The notes: generated by a model not told the origin, from the letters alone. A stretch of DNA of 64,000 nt from Azorinus chamasolen (GCA_963576725.1 OY755247.1:13396534-13460533); one strand, 5' to 3'. Positions 1 through 9,377 are shown, counted from the first letter of the stretch. Translations and numbers: made by a program.

Positions 1-125
1 GAGGAGAAGATTTTTAAAGGTTCAAATTGTTGACGACTGACGATGCACGACGGACGACGCACGCCGACGGACGACGGACATCAGGCGATCACAAAAGCTC
101 ACCCTGAGCACTTCGTGCTCTGGTG
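1..125 (+). mobile_element. Helentron/'pearl'-type element, 3' end only
   Basis: A degenerate ACGG-type microsatellite (about 36-82) is followed by a terminal stem: AGCTCACC (about 98) pairs with GGTGAGCT (about 123), with an inner GAGCACTTCGTGCTC hairpin. A tetranucleotide tract followed by a 3' hairpin is the layout known for bivalve tandem-repeat Helentron elements. The rest lies outside the window. Class is inferred from structure. Confidence 0.55.
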
Positions 126-279
126 AGCTAAAAAGCTTATATTGAAAATGCTACTGGACATGTGCTGATAAGCAAGGGAAAAGTATGAGTTTAAATATTT
201 AATTGGCAAAGTCACATAAACTAGAAACACTGAATAGAAACTTGTTCAAAAGTAAACTGGTCCAGTCCTACTGTAGTCT

Positions 280-609
280 TTAGGCAATATGCATAAAAAT
301 AATACACACTTTACAAACAGTGATTTCATTGTTGGTTTTTCCTTCTGATCCCGTCAGAAACCCTAAATGATTCCAGACAGCGCTTTTATATTTGGTTGGA
401 GTCTGAAAATCTATTTCGGCCCCGACATTGTTATGAAACAACAGTTTGTGGTTGTCGTAAAAACTAAGAATTAGTCCTATCAAAACAAACTTGTTTTCGG
501 TAATTGTTTCATGAATTTGAATCATTTGTCTACTTTTCTGCAAAAAAGTGAATGCAGGAGTACAATTATTAAGCCTGATGAATCCTACAGGACCAACATC
601 CGGTGTCAT
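280..609 (-). CDS. BED zinc-finger N-terminal ORF, hAT transposase/ZBED-like, partial
   Basis: This minus-strand ORF of 109 codons ends in a recognisable BED-finger start: KYKSAVWNHLGF, then a spacer, then VCKVC (the first zinc-binding pair). The later histidine/cysteine half is absent; the frame stops 7 residues after VCKVC, so it is either an exon whose donor lies just after the cysteines or a truncated copy. BED fingers bind DNA at the N-terminus of hAT transposases and ZBED proteins. The first ~20 codons may not be coding: a good splice acceptor (pyrimidine tract then TTTTTTGCAG) lies inside, just upstream of the KSRQM codons. A hAT-like terminus lies 230 bp upstream in the right orientation (about 790-869). 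A domesticated ZBED exon cannot be excluded. Confidence 0.5.
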   Translation of the reverse strand: MTPDVGPVGFIRLNNCTPAFTFLQKSRQMIQIHETITENKFVLIGLILSFYDNHKLLFHNNVGAEIDFQTPTKYKSAVWNHLGFLTGSEGKTNNEITVCKVCIIFMHIA

Positions 610-789
610 GATTTGTGAACATTAGAAGTCATCAAGAGTCATCTCCCTTGGTGTCACTGCAACAAGATGTTTCGCAGCTGGAATGTTTCGCTCGGATTTC
701 AATTATTTCTAGGGAAAATATGTTGTTTTTCTTTCAATTTTGTTAATTTCCTATATGTCTGTAATTGTATTCGTCAATATTCGGTTCTT

Positions 790-869
790 TGGGTAGCGAA
801 TATGATACACTCACCACCAGAAATGATATTCAAATAATTCGAATACGTTAGTGTATCATGACAGCCCTA
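790..869 (-). mobile_element. 5' terminus of a hAT-like transposon
   Basis: Read on the minus strand, the end at 869 begins AGGGCTGTCATGATACAC, close to the CAGGGNTGTCAYGATAC ends known for many hAT elements. A subterminal inverted copy (ATGATACACT about 806; AGTGTATCAT about 850) lies next to it. Together with the BED ORF downstream it marks the left part of an autonomous-type hAT that has lost its catalytic part. Confidence 0.45.
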
Positions 870-962
870 ATGACTGAGAAATATGAGATTTTAATAGATC
901 AGATCGCATCTTATCTATAGCCTCAAGATGTCACACAGATCTCATCGGGACAGAATATGTGA

Positions 963-1193
963 TTAACCCATTACCTAATAGGCTATTTTTAGACCCCTCT
1001 TTGAATAAACCTACTGAAAAGGAGCATTAACTAAAGAAAAGGAATCTTTTTTTAACTGTGTAGTTCTGAAACGATTGTGATAAATCAAGCATTTGCTCCG
1101 TCTAAGGAGCAAATGTTCTATTTATCATAATGGTTTCAAAAAGTGATTCTTTTCAGGGGTGTCAAAAGGCGTCAATATGAGGGAATGTGTTAT
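963..1193 (-). mobile_element. MITE C (piggyBac-like), full copy
   Basis: Family C: TTAA-CCCATTACCT...AGGGAATG-TTAT. Its palindrome is centred near 1110. For C, + means the ATTGACG end is on the left; this copy is reversed. The right TTAA has mutated to TTAT, and the left arm has CGATTGTGATAAATC changes, so it is an older copy. Confidence 0.8.
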
Positions 1194-1339
1194 TTATCAA
1201 GTATTTGTCAAATATAAAAGGTTGATCAGCCTGAAACAAGAGCTGAAACTTTTCAAGTATTGTTTACTAATCGAACTTTGTTGGACTCATCAGAATGTAC
1301 TGAACCACTGCAGTTTCCGCAGCTGCATTTACAAGAAAA

Positions 1340-1442
1340 TCGTCATTTCTCCACCAAAGCCTATATTGTTACTATTCTTTGGTGGAGAAATAAAGAAGTT
1401 TTTCTTGAAACTGTTTTAACTTACAAATCTTATCTAGATCTG
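1340..1442 (-). mobile_element. MITE G (hAT-like), decayed
   Basis: TTTCTCCACCAAAGCC and TTTGGTGGAGAAAT flank a shortened palindrome; the right end TCTTATCTAGATCTG matches the G terminus. The left end is lost. Confidence 0.6.
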
Positions 1443-1731
1443 TGTTACATATTGTTATGACCTACGTGTACACACATTTCTATTGCAATAATGTTGTTTT
1501 CATATCCATGGCAACATATCTGCATCTGTCTAATAAAGATTTTTTTTAAGCACACCACCAATAATTTGCTTCGAAGCAGCTTCCAGAATAATGAAACCAA
1601 CCTCTTTTTTTAAGTCAACCTTTATTAATCTGTTTTTTGTTGTTACTTTTGGTTTCTGGGGTGTTTGAGTAATGTAATGTAAAGACAATCTCTTTTATTG
1701 AGAGCTGAGGCCCCATATTAGGCAAATCATG
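1443..1731. other. Unique AT-rich sequence
   Basis: No repeat family, splice-bounded exon or RNA gene is evident in this stretch. Confidence 0.5.
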
Positions 1732-1989
1732 TTAACCCTTTCCCTGTTCTGTGTTTATTTCAATTTCTACTGAATATTAATGGCACAAATAGTTATAATG
1801 AAATATAAATAAATATAAATATATCATAAATATATTATAGCCCTTTCAGAAAGTAAAGAAACAGATCTATCAAATTCCATTGGCAAACAGAGCAGACCCA
1901 GATCAGACGGCTCCTATAGGAGCCATCTGACCTGGGTCTACACTGTTTGCAAATGCATAAAAATCCATTAATATGAAGGAAAGGGTTAA
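1732..1989 (+). mobile_element. MITE A, long subtype, full copy
   Basis: Reference copy of A: TTAA-CCCTTTCCCTGTTC on the left, ATGAAGGAAAGGG-TTAA on the right, an AT-rich spacer, and a palindrome at 1883-1950 (GCAAACAGAGCAGACC to its complement, centre CTCCTATAGGAG). For A, + means the AT-rich spacer is on the left. No coding capacity. TTAA duplication and CCC/GGG ends are piggyBac hallmarks. Confidence 0.85.
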
Positions 1990-2237
1990 CTTTTTACAAT
2001 ATAAATACTTTTTACATGACTTTATCACTTCATGAATGTTCATTAACCCAATATTTGTAATGTTTTCAAGAAGACTTAGACGAAGACTGTACCATCGTCT
2101 CAATATAATTCCATAAGCGAACAGAGCAGATCCTGATCAGACAGCTTCTACAAGTTTGTAAACGGGTGAAAAATATTGCTATGAGGGAAAGAAGTTTGTA
2201 AACGGGTGAAAAATATTGCTATGAGGGAAAGGGTTAA
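1990..2237 (+). mobile_element. MITE A, rearranged, with 40-bp tandem duplication
   Basis: It follows directly on the TTAA of the previous copy. The palindrome's right arm is missing, and the segment 2152-2191 is repeated exactly at 2192-2231 before GGG-TTAA (2234-2237). Confidence 0.7.
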
Positions 2238-2306
2238 CATGGACTATTCCAAAATTCAAAAAGGCCAAGCTTACCAGAAAATATTCAGGGACATTTTAAG
2301 AATATA
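2234..2306 (+). mobile_element. MITE B, 5' fragment
   Basis: GGACTATTCCAAAATTC and the following ~50 bp match the left half of family B; the rest is replaced by MITE D. Confidence 0.65.
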
Positions 2307-2556
2307 GTAACCCTTCGCTTGCTGAATTTTAAAATACATTTCTCCTTCTTTACCCATGCCCTGTTATATAATTACATATATCTTCACTGTGTAGAAGTAT
2401 TTCGCTGTGCAATCACTACTGTGGAGTGCACTGGTTGCACAATCAACTTGTAAATAGTGCAGACCCTGATGAGACAGCTCCTGCAGGAGCCGTCTCATCT
2501 TGGTCTTCACCATTTACAGGTAGGTATATTGACGTGAATAGCAAGCGAAGAGGTAA
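2307..2556 (+). mobile_element. MITE D, full copy
   Basis: Left end GTAA-CCCTTCGCTTGCT, right end AGCAAGCGAAG-AGGTAA, so both TTAA sites are decayed. The palindrome (TAAATAGTGCAGACC, centre CTCCTGCAGGAG) lies near 2452-2518. For D, + means the GAATTTTAAAATAC spacer is on the left. Confidence 0.85.
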
Positions 2557-2655
2557 TATGTCAAACAGTGCAGACCCTGCCCTCTCATCTTTTTGACGTC
2601 CACTTAAAGACACTGGCTCTACTGTATTTTGTACTATAAAGCTGCAGCTACGTAC

Positions 2656-2798
2656 CTTGACATTACTTGGGCTGTCCGGCCTGTAAATGATTGCATGTGA
2701 ATGGTCATTCTGGAAGTTTTGAAAGGGTGACAGCTTCGAACCTGCCGGAGGCGCCGACTTTGGCTCATTGGCTAACGAGGACTGGCGCAATGGGGACA
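2656..2798 (-). CDS. Candidate internal coding exon of an unidentified host gene
   Basis: This is the best host-gene signal in the window. On the minus strand a classic acceptor (TTATCTGTTTGTTTCAG) precedes 143 bp that are open in one frame only (47 codons after 2 nt), followed by the donor AAG|GTACGT. The segment is clearly richer in G+C than its surroundings. The peptide is serine/proline-rich and ends HAIIYRPDSPSNVK; it includes SPFQNFQNDHSH. Low-complexity S/P linkers of this kind often join domains in signalling proteins. I do not recognise the protein; no domain is complete. The two other frames stop within 12 codons. Flanked by MITE D and MITE H, as expected for an exon between transposon-filled introns. 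Confidence 0.6.
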
Positions 2799-2920
2799 CT
2801 GAAACAAACAGATAATCTAATTAAGAGTACACCAGAAACACAGCTAGCAAACAGATAACCAAGTGTGTACCAAGGTATCCCTGCAAATAACAAGAACGCT
2901 GCATCAGGTCCTTGACTGTA

Positions 2921-3133
2921 TAATAATAATAAAACCCCTCTAATGTGACCTGCAAAAAGGGGCATAATTCACCGTGGCAAAGGCAGGTGGTAGCTTAATG
3001 TAAGATGAAAGTTATGCAGAAAGTTCCTATAGGAACTTTCTGCATAACTTTCATCCTGCATTAAGCAACCACCAGCTTATAAAGACAGCCATGTTTCTTC
3101 ATTAAGTGGTCACATTAGAGGGGGTTTACTGTA
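2921..3133. mobile_element. MITE H variant (pogo/Tigger-like), full copy
   Basis: Ends AAAACCCCTCTAATGTGACC and its near complement finishing GGTTTACTG-TA. Perfect palindrome arms around TTCCTATAGGAA (centre about 3030). Subtype with GTGACC after the terminus. Confidence 0.75.
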
Positions 3134-3158
3134 ATCCTTTACTTAATAAATATACATA

Positions 3159-3269
3159 CAGTAAAATCAGAGCTTTCTGCATAACTTTAACCCTGCATTA
3201 AGCTGCCAAACCGTTTCCAAGACCTATATTTATATTTACTTTAATGTCTGATTTAGAGGGGTTTTACTG
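3159..3269. mobile_element. MITE H, internally deleted
   Basis: TA-CAGTAAAA on the left is joined directly to the right half of the palindrome (AGCTTTCTGCATAACTTT); the right end GGGGTTTTACTG-TA is intact. The deletion removes the left arm. Confidence 0.75.
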
Positions 3270-3408
3270 TACTGATACATTTGAGAACAGAGCAGACATA
3301 TATCAGAAAACTCTTGTACAAGCTGTCAATACTGTGTCTGCTATGTTTGCTGACATGCAACGAACTCGATTCTCTCTATTTTAATCTGCCACGGCAATAA
3401 ATGTCCTT

Positions 3409-3575
3409 GGTCCATGCTTATAAAACTTTTAGCTGAGTCTGAGTTCGTTCTCATGTTTTTGATTGGTCAGATTTGAGCCACATGTGCCAATCAAAAGCTT
3501 GAGAACTCAAATCTGACCAATCAAAAGCTTGAGAACGAAACTCAGACTCAATTAAAAGCTTTATAAGCATGGACC
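3409..3575. mobile_element. Foldback element I
   Basis: Inverted arms GGTCCATGCTTATAAA (3409) and TTATAAGCATGGACC (ending 3575) enclose further paired segments (GATTGGTCAGATTTGAG). One inner segment (TCAAAAGCTTGAGAAC) occurs twice. A second, incomplete copy lies at 34680. Superfamily unknown. Confidence 0.65.
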
Positions 3576-3598
3576 CAGATTATGATCTTAGTAAGAAT

Positions 3599-3814
3599 GT
3601 AACCTTTATCATGATGGACAATCCAACCCCTCAAAGGTGGGACACAAGTGTATTGGCATTTGCAAACAGTGTAGACCAAGATCGAGACGATGATCGAGAC
3701 TGATGAAGGTCTGCACTGTTTGTTATTCAAAATGCTTTTGAAAGTTTTAGCCTTTCAAAATGAATGGACTCTATCGTTAAACACTGATAGAGCATTCAGA
3801 TTTGAATATAATTA
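3599..3814 (+). mobile_element. MITE F, decayed
   Basis: CATTTGCAAACAGTGTAGACC (cut here to its matching part) and GTCTGCACTGTTTG form a worn palindrome; AATGGACTCTATCGTTAAAC matches the F spacer. Ends are not clear. Confidence 0.55.
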
Positions 3815-4018
3815 CAGAGGTCCTGATTATTGCTGTAAATTCATCCATTTTCAGCGATAACTCCTTTATTTCTCCATCAAACCCTATACTGTGACCACTC
3901 TTTAGAATCGGGTCATTATCGTCTCTTTGAGATGATTCTAAAGAGTGGTCACAGTATAGGGTTTAGTGGAAAAATGACGATTTTAGTATTTGGGCATGTA
4001 CCTTTATCTGTAGCTCTA
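3815..4018 (+). mobile_element. MITE G, near-full copy
   Basis: Begins CAGAGGTCCTGATTA, ends CTTTATCTGTAGCTCT. For G, + means the CTCCTTTATTTCTCC arm is on the left. The palindrome apex carries an extra GGGTCATTAT in the left arm. Confidence 0.8.
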
Positions 4019-4255
4019 TTAGCTTTAATTTCGAGGAATTCATATTTATAATGGACAGGGTCTTGTTTGAATACCGATATTGATAATGTAAAAGGTTAAC
4101 TATTTCCCAAAGGAATATTTACGTAATCATAAAATGAAGTGAGAATATTAATTTATTTTATGTCATCAGAAATATTCAATAACTGAATTTTTGCAATTTC
4201 ACATCAACAAGGGAATATTTGACTATGTTAGAAACTGTTGAATACTATTTCATAA

Positions 4256-4475
4256 TTAACCCATTCCCTCATATTGACGACTCTGTAAAAGTCACTTTGT
4301 GAAACCATTGTGATAAATAAGAGCATTTGCTCCTATAGGAGCAAATGCTCTATTTATCACAATGGTTTCAAACTACAAATTCTAAAAATTTTCCTTTTCC
4401 CTAGTTAATGCTCCTTTTCGGTAGATTTATTCAAAGAGGTTGTATCTAAAAATAGCCTATGAGGTAATGGGTTAA
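4256..4475 (+). mobile_element. MITE C, intact reference copy
   Basis: TTAA-CCCATTCCCTCATATTGACG ... CTATGAGGTAATGGG-TTAA. The palindrome arms (ACCATTGTGATAAAT, GAGCATTTGCTCC) meet at CTCCTATAGGAG with no loop. Both TTAA copies are perfect. Confidence 0.9.
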
Positions 4476-4480
4476 ACTCA

Positions 4481-4580
4481 GCAGACACTAATCAGATGCA
4501 GCTCCTACTGCAGTCACCGTCTGATCTGGGTCTTCTCTGTTTGCAAAGACTCTAAAAGGCATTTATATGAAGGAAAGGGT
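4481..4580 (+). mobile_element. MITE A, 3' fragment
   Basis: Palindrome remnant plus the GGCATTTATATGAAGGAAAG end (written short of the junction); the left two thirds are missing. Confidence 0.65.
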
Positions 4581-4848
4581 TTACTGACATACTCTCATAA
4601 TTATATCAATAGCCAATATTCAAATATATTCTCAAACATCTTTGTATGGTTCAAACATTCTACTAAGGTTTTCAAGCAACCACCGTGACTTATGACCCCA
4701 AAACCATTTACCTACATAAATACCTCAACCTTTTTCCTTGAAAAAACAACCTATGTTTTCAACAACACATCTTTTTTTCTGCAAAACTTGTCTGTACATG
4801 TAATACAGCTTAATGTACGTTTTTCTTCCAATTTCTTAAAAAAAAAAA
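4581..4848. other. Unique AT-rich sequence
   Basis: Nothing recognised. A 67-codon ORF here (4692-4895) is Phe/Thr-rich, runs into MITE A and has no exon signals. Confidence 0.5.
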
Positions 4849-5091
4849 AATCCTTTCTTTCATATCAACATATTTTCATGCATCTGCAGAGTTGACCCAG
4901 ATCAGACGGCTCCTATTGGAGCCGTCTGATCAGGGTCTGCTCTGTTTGCTAATGGAATTTGAAAGACCCGTTTCTTTAGTTTATGAAATGACTACAATGT
5001 TCCAACTTCCACATTCAATATAACTATTTTGTCCATGAATAACCAGTAGGTACTGAAATTTGGTATAAACATAGAACAGGGAAAGGGTTAA
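4849..5091 (-). mobile_element. MITE A, long subtype, full copy
   Basis: Reversed copy; the palindrome is close to the left end, and the right end AACAGGGAAAGGG-TTAA is intact. The left TTAA is lost. Confidence 0.8.
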
Positions 5092-5305
5092 TAACTTCAT
5101 ATGTTGTCACAAAGTCCCCTCTATCATGCGAAGAGTTAATGCATTCTCCCATTATCGCTCTGTCAGTGAAAAAAGGCTTCAGTAATTCCTAGATCTATAG
5201 TAACAGCAGCTTTGTAGTTTCAACGCCTGTAAGCCGAGAAATCATTGTCGTCTGCAAAAATGTCAACTATAAATCTCAATATTAAGTGTTTTTTTCCATT
5301 TCTTA

Positions 5306-5474
5306 TAACCCTTTCTCATAAAATAATTCTTTTGATGCCTTTGCAGACACAGTAGACCCAGATCTTGTGTAGTAACCATCCAATCTGGGTCTTAAGAGTT
5401 GTCACAACATAGGGTTTGATGGAGAAATGACAATTTTAGCAGTTGAATACACACCTTTATCTGTTGCTCTGGTG
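5306..5474. mobile_element. Chimera: MITE A fragment joined to right half of MITE G
   Basis: A-type AACCCTTTCTCATAA and half a palindrome (5306-5395) run without a gap into the G right arm (GTCACAACATAGGG to CTTTATCTGTTGCTCTG). The junction falls inside both palindromes. Confidence 0.65.
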
Positions 5475-5694
5475 GTCACAACCTGGTGTTTTGTTGAGAT
5501 ATAAGGAAGCTTATAATGCTTAAAAATGTTTCAATTTATGAGTCTCATCTATTCCTTCGAGACTTTCTTCCATATTTTATCCAGACATAACATGAGTGTT
5601 GAATCCAAAATAATCATGACAAGACATCACAGGTAATCCTGAATTAGCTATGTCCTGCTCATCTATCAAGATAAATTTCATCAGAAACCAAATC

Positions 5695-6000
5695 ACAAAT
5701 CCCTTACGGGATGAATATTCATTTAAGCAATAATGACGTTTGCTGATTTTTTATAATGGTACAGGAAAAAAGAATATTTTTGTCATGGCACAAACTGTAG
5801 AACACTTCATAAACAAACAGAGCAGTCCCTGCTCACATGGCTTCTACAGAAGCCGTCTAATCTGGGTCTACTTTATTTGGGTCTTCTTTATTTCTCCACC
5901 AAACCCTATGTTGTGACCATTCTAAAGAGTGGTCACAACATAGGGTTTGGTGGAGAAATGACGATTTTAGTATTTGAGTACGCACTGTAGCCATCTGTAG
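5695..6000 (+). mobile_element. MITE A fragment joined to MITE G
   Basis: A (about 5695-5880) ends in its palindrome; from 5881 a G copy follows with a short perfect palindrome (ACCATTCTAAAGAGTGGTCA apex) and a decayed right end. Confidence 0.65.
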
Positions 6001-6354
6001 CCATGGTGTTAAAGAAAATGATATATAACCTTGACCGTGACATTATGGAAAACATGAATCTTGCCTGTTATAGTTCGATTTCGAGCGCTGAGCCATGACT
6101 GCACTTTCCTATTTATAGAAGTTGCAACCATTCTAATTTATGGGTAAGTAGACAATGAGTGTCACAAGAAGCTCGTAGTAATCGTACAGTATTAGTATAT
6201 ATATGCTTATACAGGTCTGTATAACCACAGTAACTCCGGAACAAATACATGGTTTGCGACATGTTTTACCTCTACGGGTGGACTTATCCTAAAGGTCACA
6301 GCTCACGGGTCAAAATCAAACTATAGCACTTGGAATTTTATAAAAATAGCATAC
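6001..6354. other. Unique sequence
   Basis: No gene or repeat family recognised. Confidence 0.4.
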
Positions 6355-6480
6355 AGTAAAACCTGTCTTAAGTGGCCATCAATAATATAAGGGGTCTAAC
6401 TATGGGTCTGCAAGGCAGGTGATAGGTTAATGCAGGTTATGATTTGATATACAGTAAAATGCAGGTTATGATTTGATATA
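6355..6480. mobile_element. MITE H fragment with 29-bp duplication
   Basis: CAGTAAAACCTGTCTTAAG starts a truncated H. The 29-bp unit ATGCAGGTTATGATTTGATA... occurs at 6430 and again at 6459 and includes the TA-CAGTAAA start of the next copy. Confidence 0.6.
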
Positions 6481-6675
6481 CAGTAAAACCTCGATTATTC
6501 AACACTAAAATATGTATTGTTATCGATCTTTAAGACAGGTGGCAGCTTAATGCATGGTGAAAGTCATGCAGAAAGCTCCTCTAGGAGCTTTCTGCATGAC
6601 TTTCACCATGCATTAAGCAGCCACCTGCTTAAAAGGGTCTAAATTCTTCTATACAGAAAATTCGAAGTTTTACTG
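6481..6675 (+). mobile_element. MITE H, full copy
   Basis: Reference H: TA-CAGTAAAACCTCGATT ... AAGTTTTACTG-TA (TA at 6479-6480 and 6676-6677). Long palindrome GGTGGCAGCTTAATGCAT to its complement, centre CTCCTCTAGGAG. Ends and TA duplication are those of pogo/Tigger elements. Confidence 0.85.
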
Positions 6676-6759
6676 TATTCTGCAGTGTCCACATGATTGT
6701 TAAACAAATAATCTAAATAATATTCATGATGTTTTTATTTCTTTCATAAGTGCCCCCTA

Positions 6760-7070
6760 GGCTATATGATCTTTGACCTTGATATATTACCTTGACCTTA
6801 ATAAGTCATCCCTAAAAATGTTCGACTCCATAAGTTGCACATGCATGCCAAGTTTGAAGTACCGATATGTATGCAATGGTGACAAAATTATCTCCAAAGT
6901 TAAAATTGGGGCCAAACCAACACCCAACAGGGCGGGGGCATATTGGTTTAACACCGTCTTTCTTGGGGAGGGGCGCATAAAAATTGCTTTAGAAAGGCAT
7001 AAAACTACACAAAAGTCAAATGCATTCAGCCTCAGGAATAATACAGACCGAGTCTGTCCACTGTGAGTTT
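6760..7070 (+). repeat. Decayed tandem-repeat element relic
   Basis: CTTTGACCTTGAT, CCAAGTTTGAAG and TTGGGGCCAAACCAAC echo the ~145-bp Helentron repeat units at 15 kb and 46 kb, but only one diverged unit remains. Overlapping ORFs on both strands are therefore not counted as genes. Confidence 0.35.
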
Positions 7071-7171
7071 ACCAAGTCCATAGCAATATAAACAGCCAGT
7101 AAAAATCAATTTCCATTTTCAATAACATCAACATTATCTCTGACCTAAATCTAAGCCATCCCTATTCACAC

Positions 7172-7361
7172 TTAACTCTTTGCACCCTAGCGACGAAATG
7201 TGATTACCTATGCAAACAGTTTGGATCCAGCGTCTCATCAGGATCCAAACTGTTTGTCACCTTGACCACATTTTTGTAAAGAAATGAGAGAAATTTTACC
7301 TTAAGAATTGAAGCAGACGAATTGTTGCAGACGAAAAATAACTTTGTGTGCAAAGAGTTAA
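7172..7361 (+). mobile_element. MITE E, intact reference copy
   Basis: TTAA-CTCTTTGCACCC ... GTGTGCAAAGAG-TTAA. CTCTTTGCA is close to known piggyBac-like ends. The palindrome is AACAGTTTGGATCC to GGATCCAAACTGTT, here with a shortened centre. For E, + means the palindrome is near the left end. Confidence 0.85.
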
Positions 7362-7543
7362 TCTTTTGAATGTGGGAACTGCCCATAATTGGCATTTGCA
7401 AACAGTCACTAGACCCAGATCTGAGTCTACACTATTTGTCACTCAAAATCCTCATGAACATCGTACCATTCCATACTGAATGTACTTATATTGATAAATA
7501 CTGCTGAATTCGACTTTGAAAATTAAGCATTCAAAAGGTATAA
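7358..7543 (+). mobile_element. MITE F, full copy sharing a TTAA with E
   Basis: TTAA-TCTTTTGAATGTGGG ... GCATTCAAAAGG-TATAA. The TTAA at 7358-7361 is also the right target copy of the E element. Confidence 0.75.
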
Positions 7544-7614
7544 TTTTTTGTCCGATTTTGTCCCAAATCATGTTGTCTGCTTTCATTCTCAATAATCATT
7601 TTTCTTCACATCTA

Positions 7615-7800
7615 TTAACCTTCTGCGTAATTGTCGTCTGCAAATATTATCACCTGCATCACTGTTCTAAAAGTACAGTCTTCTTCCATTTCTATTCTAA
7701 AAACAGGCTCAAGATGACGAACGGTTTGGATCCTAGTTAGATGACCCAGATGTCTCAGAACCTCAACTGTATCCAAACTGTTTGCGAATGCTGAAAGTTA
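7615..7800 (-). mobile_element. MITE E, full-length, worn
   Basis: TTAACCTTCTGCGTAATTG end, TGTCGTCTGCAAATATT spacer, and a worn GGTTTGGATCCTAGTTAGAT palindrome near 7725-7785. Confidence 0.65.
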
Positions 7801-8162
7801 AAAGTTGGTGTCAGTGTCAGTGTCTTACAGTCTGGAGTCTGTTGCCATGTTGAGTCATTCAGACTGGTTACTAAATCAAAACTGATCACAAATTTTCCAG
7901 CCAATAGTGTTGAAAGAGTCAAGAAAATACCTATTTACCTGGGATTTGAACAAGATTTCCAGCATATCTCCTGTACATGTTCTTTACAAAAAGTCTGTCA
8001 CAATTTTTTTCAAAGTCCTATGGTGCTAACCTACATACATTTCAACAAATTTGGATTTGTCTCTTTTAGTATACACTTGAAAACCTACATGAAATCAACC
8101 CATGTGACACAAACAGTATACATGAATACAGCATTATGAAGTAAACACGTCCTACCAGCACT
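7801..8162. other. Unique sequence with one exon-like splice pattern
   Basis: On the minus strand a donor-like CCCAG|GTAAATAGG (about 7942-7956) follows an open frame of ~20 codons (KNMYRRYAGNLVQIP), but no acceptor bounds it. I do not call an exon. Confidence 0.3.
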
Positions 8163-8375
8163 TTAACCTTCAAAACACTACTGGCGACATTGTGATGACC
8201 TTCGGAAACAGTTTGGATCCAGATGAGACAGCTAGTAACCCGGTATCTCATCAAGATCCAAGCTGTTATACACTCTGACAATTTTTTGAAAAGAAATTGA
8301 AGAAAAATGTATTTTTAGAACTGAAGCAGACGACAATATTTGCAGATGACAGTATTTCACAGTGCGGAAGATTAA
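8163..8375 (+). mobile_element. MITE E, full copy
   Basis: TTAA-CCTTCAAAACAC ... AGTGCGGAAGA-TTAA; palindrome CAGTTTGGATCCAGATGAGA to ATCTCATCAAGATCCAAGCTG (shown as matching parts). Confidence 0.7.
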
Positions 8376-8427
8376 CAACCTATGAAGCATGTCGAGCCAT
8401 TAAACAGTATCAATACAATTCAGATGT

Positions 8428-8775
8428 GCTTAACTTGGCAAACAGTTTGAAACCAGATCAGATACTGAGTAACTCAACGTATCATCAGGATCCAATCTGT
8501 TATCCTGTTTCAGGTTTTTGAAAAACAAAGAAAAAACTCAACTGTAAGCATCTGTAGCAGATGACAAATTTTGCAGATTATCCCTTTACTCCATAAACAT
8601 TCAGTTAATTAATATTCACACATACCAGGACATTATTTCTTACATTAATATTAATGGAGTAAGGAGCTAATATTAGAATCAGGCACAGTATAAAACTTAA
8701 CCACAAATATGGATCAAGATAAAACAACAAATAATTCAGCGTCTCATCAGGATCAAAACTGTTTGTCACTTGGGT
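8428..8775. mobile_element. MITE E relics and a short A remnant
   Basis: Two worn E palindromes (about 8435-8510 and 8695-8775) flank a short A-type inverted pair CCCTTTACTCCATAAA / ATTAATGGAGTAAGG (8578-8670) that lacks any palindrome core. Confidence 0.5.
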
Positions 8776-8832
8776 TATTTTGACTTGTATATGATGACAC
8801 TCTGAAAGCCACTCCTAAAGGAAAATGTTAGC

Positions 8833-9076
8833 TTAACCCATTACCTCATAAGCTATTTTTAGATACAACCTCTGAATAAATCTACCGAAAAGGAGCATTA
8901 GCTAGAGAAAAGGAATTGTTTAGAATTTTGTAGTTCTGAAACCATTGTGCTAAATAGAGCATTAATTTTGCTCCTATAGGAGCAAAATTTAATGCTCTAT
9001 TTATCAAAATGGTTTCAAAAAGTGACTTTTAAAGAGGCGTTAATGAGAAAGGCGTATTTATGGAGGAAAGGGTTAA
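8833..9076 (-). mobile_element. Hybrid MITE: C left end and core, A right end
   Basis: Left end TTAA-CCCATTACCTCATAAGC is C type; the right end GGCGTATTTATGGAGGAAAGGG-TTAA (last 20 shown) is A type. The core is a C palindrome extended at its centre (AATTTTGCTCCTATAGGAGC). Same hybrid at 29673 and 51510. Confidence 0.8.
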
Positions 9077-9271
9077 GTATTTTTTTTGTCTGCAATAATT
9101 GTCATCTGATTCAATTCTTAAAATAAAATATCTCTCAATTCTTTGCAAAAATAAGGTCAAGTATAAAACAGTTTGGATGCTGATGAAATGCCGCATGATG
9201 TGGCGTCTCATCTGGATCTGAACTGTTTGCATAAGTAATCACAATTTCGTCGCTAGCGTGCACAGAGAACG
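9073..9271 (-). mobile_element. MITE E, full copy sharing a TTAA
   Basis: It starts at the TTAA of the hybrid, has GTCTGCAATAATTGTCATCTG, a palindrome at about 9168-9230, and a worn GCGTGCACAGAGAA right end. Confidence 0.7.
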
Positions 9272-9377
9272 ACAAGTAAATTTGCATTTTGAAGATAAAT
9301 TCTTATCATGTTAAAAAGAATTATGCATGGCTGTTGATAAAAGGCGTGTTCAGGAAATCAAAGTAATAATATTTTCA

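Noticed and set aside
2656..2798. Identification of the exon as a RapGEF-type linker before an RA domain
   Set aside because: The NVK ending after a Ser/Pro linker is suggestive, but no domain residues lie in the window and memory alone is not evidence.
6773..7066. 97-codon plus-strand ORF and its antisense partner
   Set aside because: They overlap a decayed tandem-repeat unit and lack codon or domain support.
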